From positions 124,001 to 188,000 of the forward strand of contig NZ_JAGIQA010000013.1 of the NCBI RefSeq assembly GCF_017814975.1: a DNA stretch of 64,000 nt, given 5' to 3'. Positions 42,532 to 51,608 of the stretch are shown here, in pieces; position 1 is the stretch's first letter; the number at the start of each line of letters is the position of its first letter. Under the pieces are notes generated by a model, which did no database searches, was not told where the DNA came from, and was given only the letters and a program-made list of their open reading frames with translations. The position numbers were made by a program, and so were the translations under genes. The stretch comes from Cupriavidus consociatus. Its GTDB lineage: Bacteria > Pseudomonadota > Gammaproteobacteria > Burkholderiales > Burkholderiaceae.

Positions 42532-43218
42532 TCAGGCGGTATCGAGCCGGCACCCCAGCCCATAGACCGACGACAGCCGCACGCCGTTGTGCGGCCACAG
42601 CGACAGCTTGGTGCGTACGCGCGACAGATGGCTGTCGACCGTGCGCGAGGTCGGCTCGATGTGGTAGCGCCACACCTCGTCGACCATGGTCTGGCGCGGT
42701 ACCACGCTGCCGAGATTCCGGAACAGCAGCACGGCCAGGTCGAACTCCTTCGGCGCCAGCGGCACCGGTCTGCCATGCACCCAGGCACGCCGCTCGGAGG
42801 GGGCGAAGCGGAACGCGCCATGCGCCACGTCGCAGGCTTGCGTGGACAGCCGCGCTTGCCGCAGCAGCGCCTGCACGCGCGCAGCCAGCTCGCCCAGCCG
42901 CAGCGGCCCCGGCAGGTAGCTGTCGGCGCCCTGCGCAAAGCAGGCCGCGACAAAGTCCACTTCATTCGAGCCGCCGGTCAGCATCACCGGCAGGTCATGG
43001 CCCAGCGAGCGCCGCACCCACGCCAGCACGTCCAGCGCCGGGATTCCCGGCGTTTCGCAATCGAGGATGAGCAAGTCGAACGGCTCGGCGTGCAGCGCGC
43101 CCAGCAGCGTGCGGCCATTGAGGTAGCGCCGGCACTGGTGGCCGTTCAGGCGCAGGGTCTGTTCGATGCGGATGGCGAGGGTCGGATCGGCCTGCAGCGA
43201 GGCAATCTTCACGGTCAT
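42532..43218 (-). CDS. OmpR-type response regulator with degenerate receiver
   Basis: 228 residues from the ATG at 43218 (AGGAG close by). Receiver domain ~1-118 and winged helix ~130-226 (PLAPKEFDLAVLLFRNLGSVVPRQTMVDEVW, SRTVDSHLSRVRTKL). Compared with its divergent neighbour, the acidic pair E9-D10 is Q9-A10 and the switch Lys at 104 is Gly, while the phosphorylation Asp53 remains. Phosphorylation by the usual route is therefore doubtful. It may act constitutively or through a ligand. No histidine kinase gene is adjacent. Confidence 0.88.
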   Translation of the reverse strand: MTVKIASLQADPTLAIRIEQTLRLNGHQCRRYLNGRTLLGALHAEPFDLLILDCETPGIPALDVLAWVRRSLGHDLPVMLTGGSNEVDFVAACFAQGADSYLPGPLRLGELAARVQALLRQARLSTQACDVAHGAFRFAPSERRAWVHGRPVPLAPKEFDLAVLLFRNLGSVVPRQTMVDEVWRYHIEPTSRTVDSHLSRVRTKLSLWPHNGVRLSSVYGLGCRLDTA

Positions 43219-43513
43219 GGCTCCTGCCGGGGCGGTGCCGCCGGCAAAGAATGCGGGCAGGGAATAGGAATGCGGGAATGCGCGAATGCGGGAACGCTGA
43301 TGCAAACATGGCTGTGCCACACGGCACCGGCTGCCCGGCACCCCGGCGAAGCCATGTTATGGGCACGGTGCTGAAGCAAGAAGTAAAAGATTGTTGAAAG
43401 CCCGAATTGAGGTCTTTCCTATTCGTCCCGCCGGTCGCGCGGTCTTAAATGAGCCGCTACGGCCGGCAGCCACGGTGCGCTGCATGGCCGGCAAACGTCG
43501 CCGGAGACCACAT

Positions 43514-44221
43514 ATGGGAAAGAAGATTGCATCGCTAGAAGACGCGCCCGCCGATGCGGCAATGATCCGCCGGATCATCGCCGGCGGCGGGCATGAATGC
43601 GTGACCTTCACCGAAAGCCGCAAGCTGCTGCTGGCGCTGCGCAACGCGTGCTTCGACCTGTTGCTGCTCGACTGGTCGATGCCGGACCTGTCCGGGCGCG
43701 AGGTGCTGGCATGGGTGCGCACGCATCTCGACCGGCGCGTGCCGGTGATGTTTCTCAGCGGGCGCGATGCCGAGCAGGACATCATCAGCGCGCTCGCCGC
43801 CGGCGCCGACGACTACATGGTCAAGCCGGTGCGTCCCGCCGAACTGTCGGCCCGCGTGGAAAGCCTGCTGCGGCGCGCCTACCCCCCGGTGCAATCGCCG
43901 CACGCGCCGCTGCGGCTGGGCGAATACGCCTTCGACTGCGCCATGCGCACGGCCACGTGCAACGGGCATCCCGTCTGCCTGACGCCCAAGGAGTTCGACC
44001 TCGCCGTGCTGTTGTTCCGCAACGAAGGCCGCATTGTCACGCGCGACCATATCACCGCCGCGGTCTGGGGGCGCGAGATCTCGTCGCTGTCGCGCACCAT
44101 CGATACCCATGTGTCGCGCGTGCGCAGCAAGCTCGGCCTGCAGGCGTCGCAGGCGCTGCGGCTGACGCCGGTCTACACGCATGGCTACCGGCTGGAACGG
44201 ATCGAGCGCGCTGCAGCATGA
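43514..44221 (+). CDS. OmpR-type response regulator
   Basis: 235 residues from the ATG at 43514 (GGAG upstream). The receiver is intact: E9-D10 acidic pair, phospho-acceptor D53 in LLLLDWSMPD, S82 in FLSG, K104 in DYMVKP. The output domain has LTPKEFDLAVLLFRNEGRIVTRDHITAAVWGR and SRTIDTHVSRVRSKLGL, the PhoB/OmpR DNA-binding wing. It is a close paralogue of the divergent regulator 295 bp away, and neither has a neighbouring sensor kinase. The porin gene converges on it from downstream. Confidence 0.92.
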   Translation: MGKKIASLEDAPADAAMIRRIIAGGGHECVTFTESRKLLLALRNACFDLLLLDWSMPDLSGREVLAWVRTHLDRRVPVMFLSGRDAEQDIISALAAGADDYMVKPVRPAELSARVESLLRRAYPPVQSPHAPLRLGEYAFDCAMRTATCNGHPVCLTPKEFDLAVLLFRNEGRIVTRDHITAAVWGREISSLSRTIDTHVSRVRSKLGLQASQALRLTPVYTHGYRLERIERAAA

Positions 44222-44237
44222 GGGCAGCGCGCGCCCA

Positions 44238-44263
44238 TGAAAAAAGGCACCCGAAGGTGCCTT
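44238..44263. terminator. bidirectional terminator between response regulator and porin genes
   Basis: AAAAAAGGCACC-cgaa-GGTGCCTTTC: 6-bp stem with A and T flanks on both sides, between converging genes. Confidence 0.85.
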
Positions 44264-44291
44264 TCGCCAGGGACTGCTGATCGGGTGACGA

Positions 44292-45371
44292 TCAGAAGAT
44301 GTGGCGGATACCGACGGCAGCGCCGGTCTGGTTGTTGCGGCCCGGCATTTCGGTGATGGTGCCGCCCGAGACCTTGTTGAAGTCCACGGTGCCATAGACC
44401 TGGGTGCGCTTGGACAGCGAGTACTCGGCCAGCAGCACGCCGGTGTAGCGGCGGCCGTTGTTGTCGTTCACGCCGTTGACGTTCTCGACGTAGTCGCCGT
44501 AGAACACGCCGGTCAGGGCCAGGGCCGGGGTGGCCTGGTAGGTCATGCCGATGTAGCCGATGGTGTCCTTGCGCGGGTTAGCCGCGAAGTTGCCGCCAGC
44601 CGGGACCGGGTTCTGCGTCGCGCCACCGGTGAAGTTCAGCGAAGCGTCGACCGAGCCAGTGCGGTCCTGGCCGCCGATGTAGCCCAGGAAGATCTTTGCC
44701 GGGCCGATCGAGTACTTACCGGCAGCGCCCCACATCTGCTGCTTCTGGCCGGTGGTGTTGCGGACTTCCTGGTACACGCCGCCGATGCCGAACGGACCGT
44801 AGGTGTAAGCAGCGCGCGCGCCCCAGTACTGGTTCTGGCTCATGCTGCCCGGCTGCTCGCCGAAGCCGTAGCTGGCGCCAACGTCCAGGCCGCCGAACTT
44901 GCCGCCGTAGCTGACGACGTTGTCGTTGCGGAAGTTGGTCAGGAAGAACGGCCAGGCGTTGTTGGTGTAGTTGCCGATGGTCAGCGGATCGTAGTCGCCG
45001 AAGAAATTAAAGCCTTCGGTGTACTGGCGGCCCAGCTTGATCGTGCCGAAGTCGCCCGACAGGCCCACATAGGCTTGACGGCCGAACAGGCGGCCACCCT
45101 GGTTGGCACGGCCGGTGTCCGGATCGAAGCCGTTTTCCAGCTGGAAGATCGCCTTCAGGTTGTTGCCCAGGGCTTCGCTGCCCTTGATGCCCCAGCGGCT
45201 GTTGGTCACTGCGCCGTTGGTCAGTTCCCACAGGTTGTCGTTGTTGGCGCTCGAGTTCGTCTGGAAGCGAATGCTCTGGTCAACGATACCGTACAGGGTG
45301 ACGGACGACTGGGCGAATGCCGAACCTGCCAACAGGCTGCCGGCTGCGAGGACGATGGCCGATTTCTTCAT
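44292..45371 (-). CDS. general porin of the beta-proteobacterial OmpC-like family
   Basis: 359 residues. Signal peptide MKKSAIVLAAGSLLAGSAFAQ, then the family opener SSVTLYGIVDQSIRF, NSRWGIKGSEALGNNLKAIFQLENGFD and RLFGRQAYVGLSGDFGTIKLGRQYTEGF near the N-terminus, and a C-terminal strand ending in Phe (VGIRHIF) for BAM-dependent insertion. A 16-stranded trimeric outer-membrane channel for small polar solutes. Followed by a strong terminator; stands alone. Confidence 0.95.
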   Translation of the reverse strand: MKKSAIVLAAGSLLAGSAFAQSSVTLYGIVDQSIRFQTNSSANNDNLWELTNGAVTNSRWGIKGSEALGNNLKAIFQLENGFDPDTGRANQGGRLFGRQAYVGLSGDFGTIKLGRQYTEGFNFFGDYDPLTIGNYTNNAWPFFLTNFRNDNVVSYGGKFGGLDVGASYGFGEQPGSMSQNQYWGARAAYTYGPFGIGGVYQEVRNTTGQKQQMWGAAGKYSIGPAKIFLGYIGGQDRTGSVDASLNFTGGATQNPVPAGGNFAANPRKDTIGYIGMTYQATPALALTGVFYGDYVENVNGVNDNNGRRYTGVLLAEYSLSKRTQVYGTVDFNKVSGGTITEMPGRNNQTGAAVGIRHIF

Positions 45372-45726
45372 GGTGCTCCTTTTCTGTCTTGTACTGTTCT
45401 CCGCCGGATCACGGCAGGGACGAAGGTCTACGTTTCGTGTAAACGCCGGCGAAAATTTAACAAAACGTAAGCACTAAGGACACAAATGTCCGCCAGGCCC
45501 GGCTTTCAAGCAGGATTTTGGTGCGAATCCGTTGTCGCGCCGCTACAAATTCCAGCTTTGGTGCGATGCGCAACTGGCGCCACGCGGCCTGGTCACTGGG
45601 CTGGCGCGTTACGGCGGAGCGCAAAAGACGACAGGCCAGGGCGCAGACATTGCGCCCTGGCCTGTAGCGGGACAGATGGAGAGCGGGCTAGGGCGACCGG
45701 CGCGACCGGTCGCGGGCCGGCCGCGA
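45372..45726. other. intergenic region between porin start and minE
   Basis: About 355 bp, no gene. It contains the AT-rich porin promoter area (45,440-45,490) and the min operon terminator described separately. Confidence 0.5.
45631..45665 (-). terminator. min operon terminator
   Basis: Perfect 15-bp stem ACAGGCCAGGGCGCA/TGCGCCCTGGCCTGT with 5-nt loop. On the minus strand it is followed by CGTCTTTTGC, a short T-tract, about 60 bp after the minE stop. Confidence 0.85.
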
Positions 45727-45981
45727 TCAGCCTTGCGGGATCTCGATCTTGACTTCGAGCACTTCCAGGTTGTCCTGGCGCTCGAGGCTGACGCGCAGGT
45801 CCTGGTCGCTGATCTTGACGTACTTGGAAATCACCGCCACCAGCTCGCGCTGCAGCGCGGGCAGGTAGTCGGCGGGGGCGGAATGGCCGGTGCGCTCGTG
45901 GGCGAGGATGATCTGCAGCCGCTCCTTGGCGACCGACGCGGACTTTTTCTTCTCCCCCAGCAGGAAGGAAAGGATCGACAT
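45727..45981 (-). CDS. minE: cell division topological specificity factor MinE
   Basis: 84 residues with GGAGG upstream. [30 protein letters not shown] is the membrane-targeting and MinD-binding region; [31 protein letters not shown] is the dimerisation domain. It stimulates MinD ATPase to drive pole-to-pole oscillation. Last gene of minCDE, 21 bp after minD. Confidence 0.97.
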   Translation of the reverse strand: MSILSFLLGEKKKSASVAKERLQIILAHERTGHSAPADYLPALQRELVAVISKYVKISDQDLRVSLERQDNLEVLEVKIEIPQG

Positions 45982-46002
45982 TGGGATGTGCCTCCGGACC
46001 GT

Positions 46003-46818
46003 TTATTTGTTGCCGAAGATGCGGGAGAACAGCCCCGGCTTCTGGTAGTCGGTGAAGCGCATCGGCTTGTCCTTGCCGAGGAAGCGGTCCACCACGTCGC
46101 CATAGGCGTCGGCCACGTCGCTGCCTTCCAGATGGATGGCGGGCGTGCCCTGGTTCGATGCGTGCAGCACGGCTTCCGATTCCGGCACCACGCCGATCAG
46201 CTTGATGCGCAGGATTTCCTGGATGTCGGTCAGCGACAGCATCTCGCCGCCGTGCACGCGCTTGGGGTTGTAGCGGGTGATCAGCAGGTGTTCCTTGATC
46301 GGGTCGCCGCCCTCACTGGCGCGCTTGGTCTTGGACGACAAGATGCCGAGGATGCGGTCCGAATCGCGCACCGACGACACTTCGGGGTTGGTGACGATCA
46401 GTGCCTCGTCGGCAAAGTACATCGCCATCAGCGCACCCGACTCGATGCCCGCGGGCGAATCGCAAACGATGTACTCGAAGTCCATCTCGATCAGGCCGTT
46501 GATGACCTTCTCCACGCCTTCCTTGGTCAGCGCGTCCTTGTCGCGCGTCTGCGAGGCCGGCAGGATGAACAGGTTCTCGCACTTCTTGTCCTTGATCAGC
46601 GCCTGACGCAGGTTGGCTTCGCCCTGCACCACGTTGATCAGGTCGTACACCACGCGGCGCTCGCAACCCATGATCAGGTCGAGGTTGCGCAGGCCGACGT
46701 CGAAGTCGATCACGGCAGTCTTGTGGCCGCGCAGGGCCAGGCCGGCGGCAAAGCTGGCGCTGGTGGTGGTCTTGCCGACGCCTCCCTTGCCGGAGGTCAC
46801 AACGATGATTTTTGCCAT
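46003..46818 (-). CDS. minD: septum site-determining ATPase MinD
   Basis: 271 residues. Deviant Walker A (VTSGKGGVGKTTTSASFA) at the N-terminus, switch II region FDVGLRNLDLIMGCERR, IVCDSPAGIESGA (Walker B), and the C-terminal amphipathic membrane-targeting helix in KPGLFSRIFGNK. ATP-bound dimers recruit MinC to the membrane to block Z-ring assembly away from midcell. Confidence 0.97.
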   Translation of the reverse strand: MAKIIVVTSGKGGVGKTTTSASFAAGLALRGHKTAVIDFDVGLRNLDLIMGCERRVVYDLINVVQGEANLRQALIKDKKCENLFILPASQTRDKDALTKEGVEKVINGLIEMDFEYIVCDSPAGIESGALMAMYFADEALIVTNPEVSSVRDSDRILGILSSKTKRASEGGDPIKEHLLITRYNPKRVHGGEMLSLTDIQEILRIKLIGVVPESEAVLHASNQGTPAIHLEGSDVADAYGDVVDRFLGKDKPMRFTDYQKPGLFSRIFGNK

Positions 46819-46885
46819 GGCTCTTTGGTCCAGTAATTAGGTTGAAGCTTGCGCTGCTTGATTGGGGTCCCCGATGCCGGTGCGG

Positions 46886-47722
46886 TTACTTGAGCCGCAG
46901 CGCCTCGAGGATCAGTTTTTCTTCGGCCAGGCGCACCTGGGCCGTCTTGCCGAGCACATCGGCCGGGAGCGTCTGCTCCGCGGTGCGGTAGATGCCGGCG
47001 ATGGAAATGAGTTCGGGCTCCATGCACGTGCTGAAGATGCGCGCGCCGGTGTTGCCCTTGACGCCCGCCAGCGCGCGGCCGCGCAGCGGGGCATAGATGT
47101 GGATATTGCCTTCGGCGATGACCTCGGCGCCATAGCTGACCACGTCGAGGATCACCACGTCGCCGTGCGCGTAGACCTGCTGGCCCGAGCGCAGCGGCTT
47201 GTCGATCAGCAGGGTCTGGTGCTGGCGCACCGCGGCGGCGACCGCGGCGTCGGTGGCGGCCTGCGCCGCGGCGCGGATGGCGTCCTCGCGCGCGGCCTGC
47301 TCGGCAGCGGCTTGCGCGGCGGCTTGTTCCGCGGCTTGTGCGGCTGCCTGCTCCGCCTCGGCGGCGGCCCTGGCCTCGGCGCCACGATCGGCCCCACTGC
47401 CGCGGCGGCTCTGGCTGTCGAGCAGCGGCAGGCCGAAGCGCTCGGCCCATTCGCGCTGGCCCGCGCGGGCCACCACGCCGATGGCGCGTGCCTTGAGCGT
47501 GGCAAGGGTCTCGATCACCGTGCCGAGCGCGACTTCGCGATCGTCCTCGAGCGCGCGCAGGTCCAGTGCGATCACGTCGTTGGAGAAGAAATCGGGAGTG
47601 GCTTCGAACCGGGAGAGGAGGTCATCCCGCAGCGCTGCCATATCGGCGGTCTGGAGGGCGAGAAGGAGGGCGTCGACGTTGCCACTGCGCAGCTCGAAAC
47701 GTGGCGATTTCTTCTGGGACAT
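46886..47722 (-). CDS. minC: septum site-determining protein MinC
   Basis: 278 residues from the ATG at 47722. The N-terminal FtsZ-inhibiting domain (about 1-105: [34 protein letters not shown]) is joined by an Ala/Glu-rich linker (about 118-170, with [20 protein letters not shown]) to the C-terminal beta-helix that binds MinD ([44 protein letters not shown]). First gene of minCDE, divergent from corA. The long Ala-rich linker is characteristic of beta-proteobacterial MinC. Confidence 0.96.
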   Translation of the reverse strand: MSQKKSPRFELRSGNVDALLLALQTADMAALRDDLLSRFEATPDFFSNDVIALDLRALEDDREVALGTVIETLATLKARAIGVVARAGQREWAERFGLPLLDSQSRRGSGADRGAEARAAAEAEQAAAQAAEQAAAQAAAEQAAREDAIRAAAQAATDAAVAAAVRQHQTLLIDKPLRSGQQVYAHGDVVILDVVSYGAEVIAEGNIHIYAPLRGRALAGVKGNTGARIFSTCMEPELISIAGIYRTAEQTLPADVLGKTAQVRLAEEKLILEALRLK

Positions 47723-47964
47723 AGCCGGGTGACCGTGGAAATGCCACATTCTAACGTTCTCTTACTCAGTAACTGTAACAATTGGCGCGTTCCGTGAGAT
47801 CGAGCCGCATCAGGTGCCCTGCGCGTTCCATCTGCGAAGATGTTGTGCGTCACGCGGCTCGCGATGATGACGCCGAGTGACGGGTGGCACGCAGCGCTGG
47901 CATGCACCGCCGTAGCAATTTGCAAAGCCTTGTTACGATTGCGCCATCTGGCAGAGGAGGTTCC

Positions 47965-48936
47965 ATGGGCGCCATCGTCAATTGCGTGGCCTACCGGCAG
48001 GGCAAGCGGCTCGGCACGGTCGGCATGGAAGAGATCCCCGCGGTGCTGGGCGTGCCCGGCACCTTTGTCTGGCTCGGGCTGCATGAGCCAGACCTGACCC
48101 TGCTGCGCCAGGTGCAGCTCGCCTTCGGCCTGCATGACCTCGCGGTGGAAGACGCGCTCGATGCGCACCAGCGGCCCAAGCTCGAGGCCTACGGCGATTC
48201 GGTCTTCGTCGTGCTCAACACGGCACAACTGGCCGAAGATGAAGTGGTGGTCGGCGAGACGCACCTGTTCGTCGGTCCCAACTACGTGGTCTCGGTGCGC
48301 CACGGCGCAAGCAGCGCCTACACCCCGGTGCGCGAGCGCTGCGAAAGCGATCCGCGAGGCCTGTCCAACGGACCGGGTTATGTGCTGTACGCGCTGATGG
48401 ATTTCATCGTCGACCACTACATGCCGATCGTCACGCGTCTGGAAGACACGCTGGAGGACCTGGAGCAGGGCATCTTCCGCGACGAGTTCGACCGCGAGGC
48501 GATCGAGAACCTGTACCGGGTCAAGCGCCAGGTGCTGCGCCTGCGCAATGCGGTCAGCCCGGTGGAGGACATGTGCAGCCAGCTGATCCGGCTGCACGAG
48601 GAACTGGTGCCGAAGGAACTGCGCGCCTACTTCCGCGACATCGAGGACCACGCCAGCCGGCTGGTGCGCACGCTCGACGTGATCCGCGAAATGCTGACCA
48701 CCGCGGTGCAGGTCAACCTCGCGCTGGTGACGGTGGGCCAGAACGAGGTGGTCAAGCGGCTTGCCGGCTGGGGCGCGATCCTGGCGATCCCGACGGTGGT
48801 GTTCAGCTTGTACGGAATGAACTTCGATTTCATGCCGGAGCTGCAATTCCACTACGCCTATCCGGCGGTGATAGGCGTGACGGCGGTGGCATGCGGACTG
48901 TTGTGGCGGCGGCTGCACCGCGCAGGATGGATATGA
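47965..48936 (+). CDS. corA: CorA-family magnesium transporter
   Basis: 323 residues from the ATG at 47965, fixed by GAGGAGG; in-frame upstream codons lack a site. The large cytoplasmic N-domain includes LAVEDALDAHQRPKLEAYGDSVFVVL. The two C-terminal helices carry the selectivity motif YGMNFDFMPEL between them. A pentameric channel for Mg2+ (also Co2+/Ni2+). Single gene, divergent from minC. Confidence 0.95.
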   Translation: MGAIVNCVAYRQGKRLGTVGMEEIPAVLGVPGTFVWLGLHEPDLTLLRQVQLAFGLHDLAVEDALDAHQRPKLEAYGDSVFVVLNTAQLAEDEVVVGETHLFVGPNYVVSVRHGASSAYTPVRERCESDPRGLSNGPGYVLYALMDFIVDHYMPIVTRLEDTLEDLEQGIFRDEFDREAIENLYRVKRQVLRLRNAVSPVEDMCSQLIRLHEELVPKELRAYFRDIEDHASRLVRTLDVIREMLTTAVQVNLALVTVGQNEVVKRLAGWGAILAIPTVVFSLYGMNFDFMPELQFHYAYPAVIGVTAVACGLLWRRLHRAGWI

Positions 48937-48968
48937 TCTTCCGTGGATTTATCGATGCGACTAATGAT

Positions 48969-48992
48969 TGATCAAAATTTTGTTGGCTTTTG
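48969..48992 (+). terminator. AT-rich hairpin after corA
   Basis: ATCAAAA and TTTTGAT arms about 10 bp apart in AT-rich sequence shortly after the corA stop; weak candidate terminator. Confidence 0.35.
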
Positions 48993-49080
48993 ATTATTCG
49001 AGCCGATAGTTTGCCGCCTACCGGGCACCCTCGCTGACTCCTACACTGGAACGAAGAAGGCGCCGCGCCCGGAGTCCGCC

Positions 49081-49782
49081 ATGTCGAAAGCCCGTTTCCC
49101 GCATGCCGCCGTGCTGGCCGGCATCCTCTGCGCATGGCTGTGCCTGCCGCCCGCTGCCGCCGCACCCCAGCCGCCCGCTCCCGCGCAGGCGCAGACACGC
49201 GACGCTGTTGCCGCCTACGAGTCGGGCCGCTTCGACCAGGCCTTGCAGGGTTTCTCCAGCGCCGCGCACCAGGGCAACCGCCTCGCGCAATTCAATTACG
49301 CGATGATGCTGCTGCGCGGCGAGGGCACAGCCGCGCGGCCGCAAGAGGCCTTGGTGTGGCTGCGCAAGGCGGCCGACAACGGCATGACCCATGCGCAATA
49401 CACCTGGGGTGATCTTTACGAGCGCGGCGATCTGGTGCCGAAATCGCTGGAAGAGGCGAACCGCTGGTATGAGCGCGCGGCGCAAGGCGGCCACGTGCAG
49501 GCGCAGATGGAGCTGGCGACGAATTACTTCACCGGGCGTGGCGTGCCGCGCGACTATGCGCAGGCGTTTGCGTGGTACCGCCGTGCGGCGAGTGCCGGCG
49601 ATGGTGGCGCGCAGTACATCGTCGGCAGCTTCTATGAGCACGGCGAGCCGGGCGTGGTCGACCGGGATATCGAGCAGGCGAAGATCTGGTACGCGCGCTC
49701 CGCGGCACGCGGAGACCCCGGAGCGCTGGCGAAGCTGAGGTCGCTGCTGGAGGAGACGGTGAAGGGAAGGGCGGGGATGTAG
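49081..49782 (+). CDS. exported Sel1-repeat protein
   Basis: 233 residues. Signal peptide to about residue 28 (LPPAAAA). Four to five Sel1-like (TPR-related) repeats follow: SAAHQGNRLAQFNYAMMLLRGEG, ALVWLRKAADNGMTHAQYTWGDLYERG, ANRWYERAAQGGHVQAQMELATNYFTGRG, AFAWYRRAASAGDGGAQYIVGSFYEHG and AKIWYARSAARGDPGAL. Probably a periplasmic scaffold for protein-protein contacts. Partner unknown. Confidence 0.9.
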   Translation: MSKARFPHAAVLAGILCAWLCLPPAAAAPQPPAPAQAQTRDAVAAYESGRFDQALQGFSSAAHQGNRLAQFNYAMMLLRGEGTAARPQEALVWLRKAADNGMTHAQYTWGDLYERGDLVPKSLEEANRWYERAAQGGHVQAQMELATNYFTGRGVPRDYAQAFAWYRRAASAGDGGAQYIVGSFYEHGEPGVVDRDIEQAKIWYARSAARGDPGALAKLRSLLEETVKGRAGM

Positions 49783-49968
49783 GCAAGAACTGCCAATCAC
49801 CATAAAGAGGAGGGCGGTTTTGGGTGCCCCAGAGCCGCCCGAGCTAGCCCAGGCAAGTTGTTCTCCCTTTCCCCTCATAGGGAGAGCGTTGGGCTAGCTA
49901 GGTACCACAACAAGCGGGGCCTGCGGTTTTAACCCGCGGGCGTCAGCCTTTGGCCCTCCGGCCCTCAC

Positions 49969-50006
49969 CCCCGGCCCCTCTCCCGCAAGCGGGAGAGGGA
50001 GCAAAC
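49969..50006. repeat. REP-like palindrome, locus 4
   Basis: GGCCCTCACCCCCGGCCCCT with CTCTCCCGCAAGCGGGAGAG, in the gap between convergent Sel1 and gatB genes. A partial second arm (CCCTTTCCCCTCATAGGGAG) lies at about 49,864-49,886. Confidence 0.7.
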
Positions 50007-50031
50007 CGAGAGTGCTCGAAAGCCTCGGGCC

Positions 50032-51489
50032 TCAGCCCAGCTTCTTGCGCAGCAGCTCGTTGACCTGCGCAGGATTGGCCTTGCCCTTGGTCGCCTTCAT
50101 CGCCTGGCCGACCAGCGCGTTGAACGCCTTTTCCTTGCCCGAGCGGAATTCCTCCACCGACTTGGCATTGGCGGCCAGCACGTCGTCGATGATCTTTTCC
50201 AGCTCGCCGCTGTCCGACATCTGCTTCAGGCCCTTGGCGGCGATGATGGCATCGGCATCGCCGTCATGCTCGCCCGCCCACATGGCCGGGAACACGTCCT
50301 TCTTGGCGGTGTTGTTCGACACCGTGCCGTCGGCGATGCGCGCCAGCAGCCTGGCCAGCTGCGCCGGCTTGACCGGTGCGTCGTCGATGGCGATGCCTTC
50401 GCGGTTCAGCTGCGACGACACGTCGCCCATCAGCCAGTTGGCGGCGGGTTTGGCGTTGGCGGCGCCGGCATCGGTGACCACGGCCTCGTAGTAGGCAGCG
50501 AATGCCTTGGTCGCGGTCAGCGTGGTCGCGTCGTACGCCGACAGGCCGTATTGCGACACGAAGCGCGCCTGCATCGCGGCCGGCAGCTCGGGCAGCGCAT
50601 TGCGCACGCGCTCGATCCAGGCCGGCTCGATCTCCAGCGGCATCAGGTCCGGGTCGGGGAAGTAGCGGTAATCGTGCGCGTCTTCCTTGGTGCGCATCGC
50701 GCGGGTCTCGCCGGTGTCCGGATCGAACAGCACGGTGGCCTGCTGGATCTTGCGGCCGTCCTCGATCTCGGCGATCTGCCACTGCACTTCGTATTCGATG
50801 GCCTGCTGCAGGAAGCGGAACGAGTTCAGGTTCTTGATCTCGCGGCGCGTGCCGAATTCCTTCTGTCCGACCGGGCGCACCGACACGTTGGCGTCGCAGC
50901 GGAAGCTGCCTTCCTGCATGTTGCCGTCGCAGATGCCCAGCCACACCACCAGCGAGTGCAGCGCCTTGGCATAGGCCACCGCTTCGGCGGCGCTGCGCAT
51001 GTCGGGCTCGGTGACGATCTCGAGCAGCGGCGTGCCGGCGCGATTCAAGTCGATGCCGGTCATGCCGGCAAAGTCCTCGTGCAGCGACTTGCCCGCGTCT
51101 TCTTCCAGGTGCGCGCGCGTGAGATTGACGGTCTTCTCGTAGACCTCGCCCTTCTTGCCTTCGACCTGGATGGTGATGGTGCCGCCCTGGACCACGGGGA
51201 TCTCATACTGGCTGATCTGGTAGCCCTTGGGCAGGTCGGGGTAGAAGTAATTCTTGCGCGCGAAGATGCTGCGCGCAGCGATGGTGGCGCCGATCGCCAG
51301 GCCGAACTGGATGGCGCGCTCGACTGCGCCCTTGTTGAGCACCGGCAGCACGCCCGGCAGCGCCAGGTCCACCGGCGAGGCCTGCGTATTGGCCTCGGCC
51401 CCGAAGGCGGTGGAGGTACCGGAAAAAATCTTGGAGGCCGTCGAAAGCTGCGCGTGTGTTTCGAGGCCGATCACCACTTCCCATTGCAT
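50032..51489 (-). CDS. gatB: Asp-tRNA(Asn)/Glu-tRNA(Gln) amidotransferase subunit B
   Basis: 485 residues from the ATG at 51489 ([15 protein letters not shown]); the frame is open to 51612 without a ribosome binding site. The kinase-like cradle includes [41 protein letters not shown] and [19 protein letters not shown]. The C-terminal helical and YqeY domains bind tRNA. With GatA and GatC it converts misacylated Glu-tRNA(Gln) to Gln-tRNA(Gln). It is separated from gatA by two unrelated genes on the same strand. Confidence 0.97.
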   Translation of the reverse strand: MQWEVVIGLETHAQLSTASKIFSGTSTAFGAEANTQASPVDLALPGVLPVLNKGAVERAIQFGLAIGATIAARSIFARKNYFYPDLPKGYQISQYEIPVVQGGTITIQVEGKKGEVYEKTVNLTRAHLEEDAGKSLHEDFAGMTGIDLNRAGTPLLEIVTEPDMRSAAEAVAYAKALHSLVVWLGICDGNMQEGSFRCDANVSVRPVGQKEFGTRREIKNLNSFRFLQQAIEYEVQWQIAEIEDGRKIQQATVLFDPDTGETRAMRTKEDAHDYRYFPDPDLMPLEIEPAWIERVRNALPELPAAMQARFVSQYGLSAYDATTLTATKAFAAYYEAVVTDAGAANAKPAANWLMGDVSSQLNREGIAIDDAPVKPAQLARLLARIADGTVSNNTAKKDVFPAMWAGEHDGDADAIIAAKGLKQMSDSGELEKIIDDVLAANAKSVEEFRSGKEKAFNALVGQAMKATKGKANPAQVNELLRKKLG

Positions 51490-51608
51490 GGCGGTATTCC
51501 TGTTCGGTTCTTTCGTTCTGTCTGTTGCGGCGGGGCGGCGTGCCGCCCCGGGTTCGGTCTGTCTGGCTGCGGGCCCCGGTGTGGCCTCGGTGCGGTCTCG
51601 GTGAGGTC

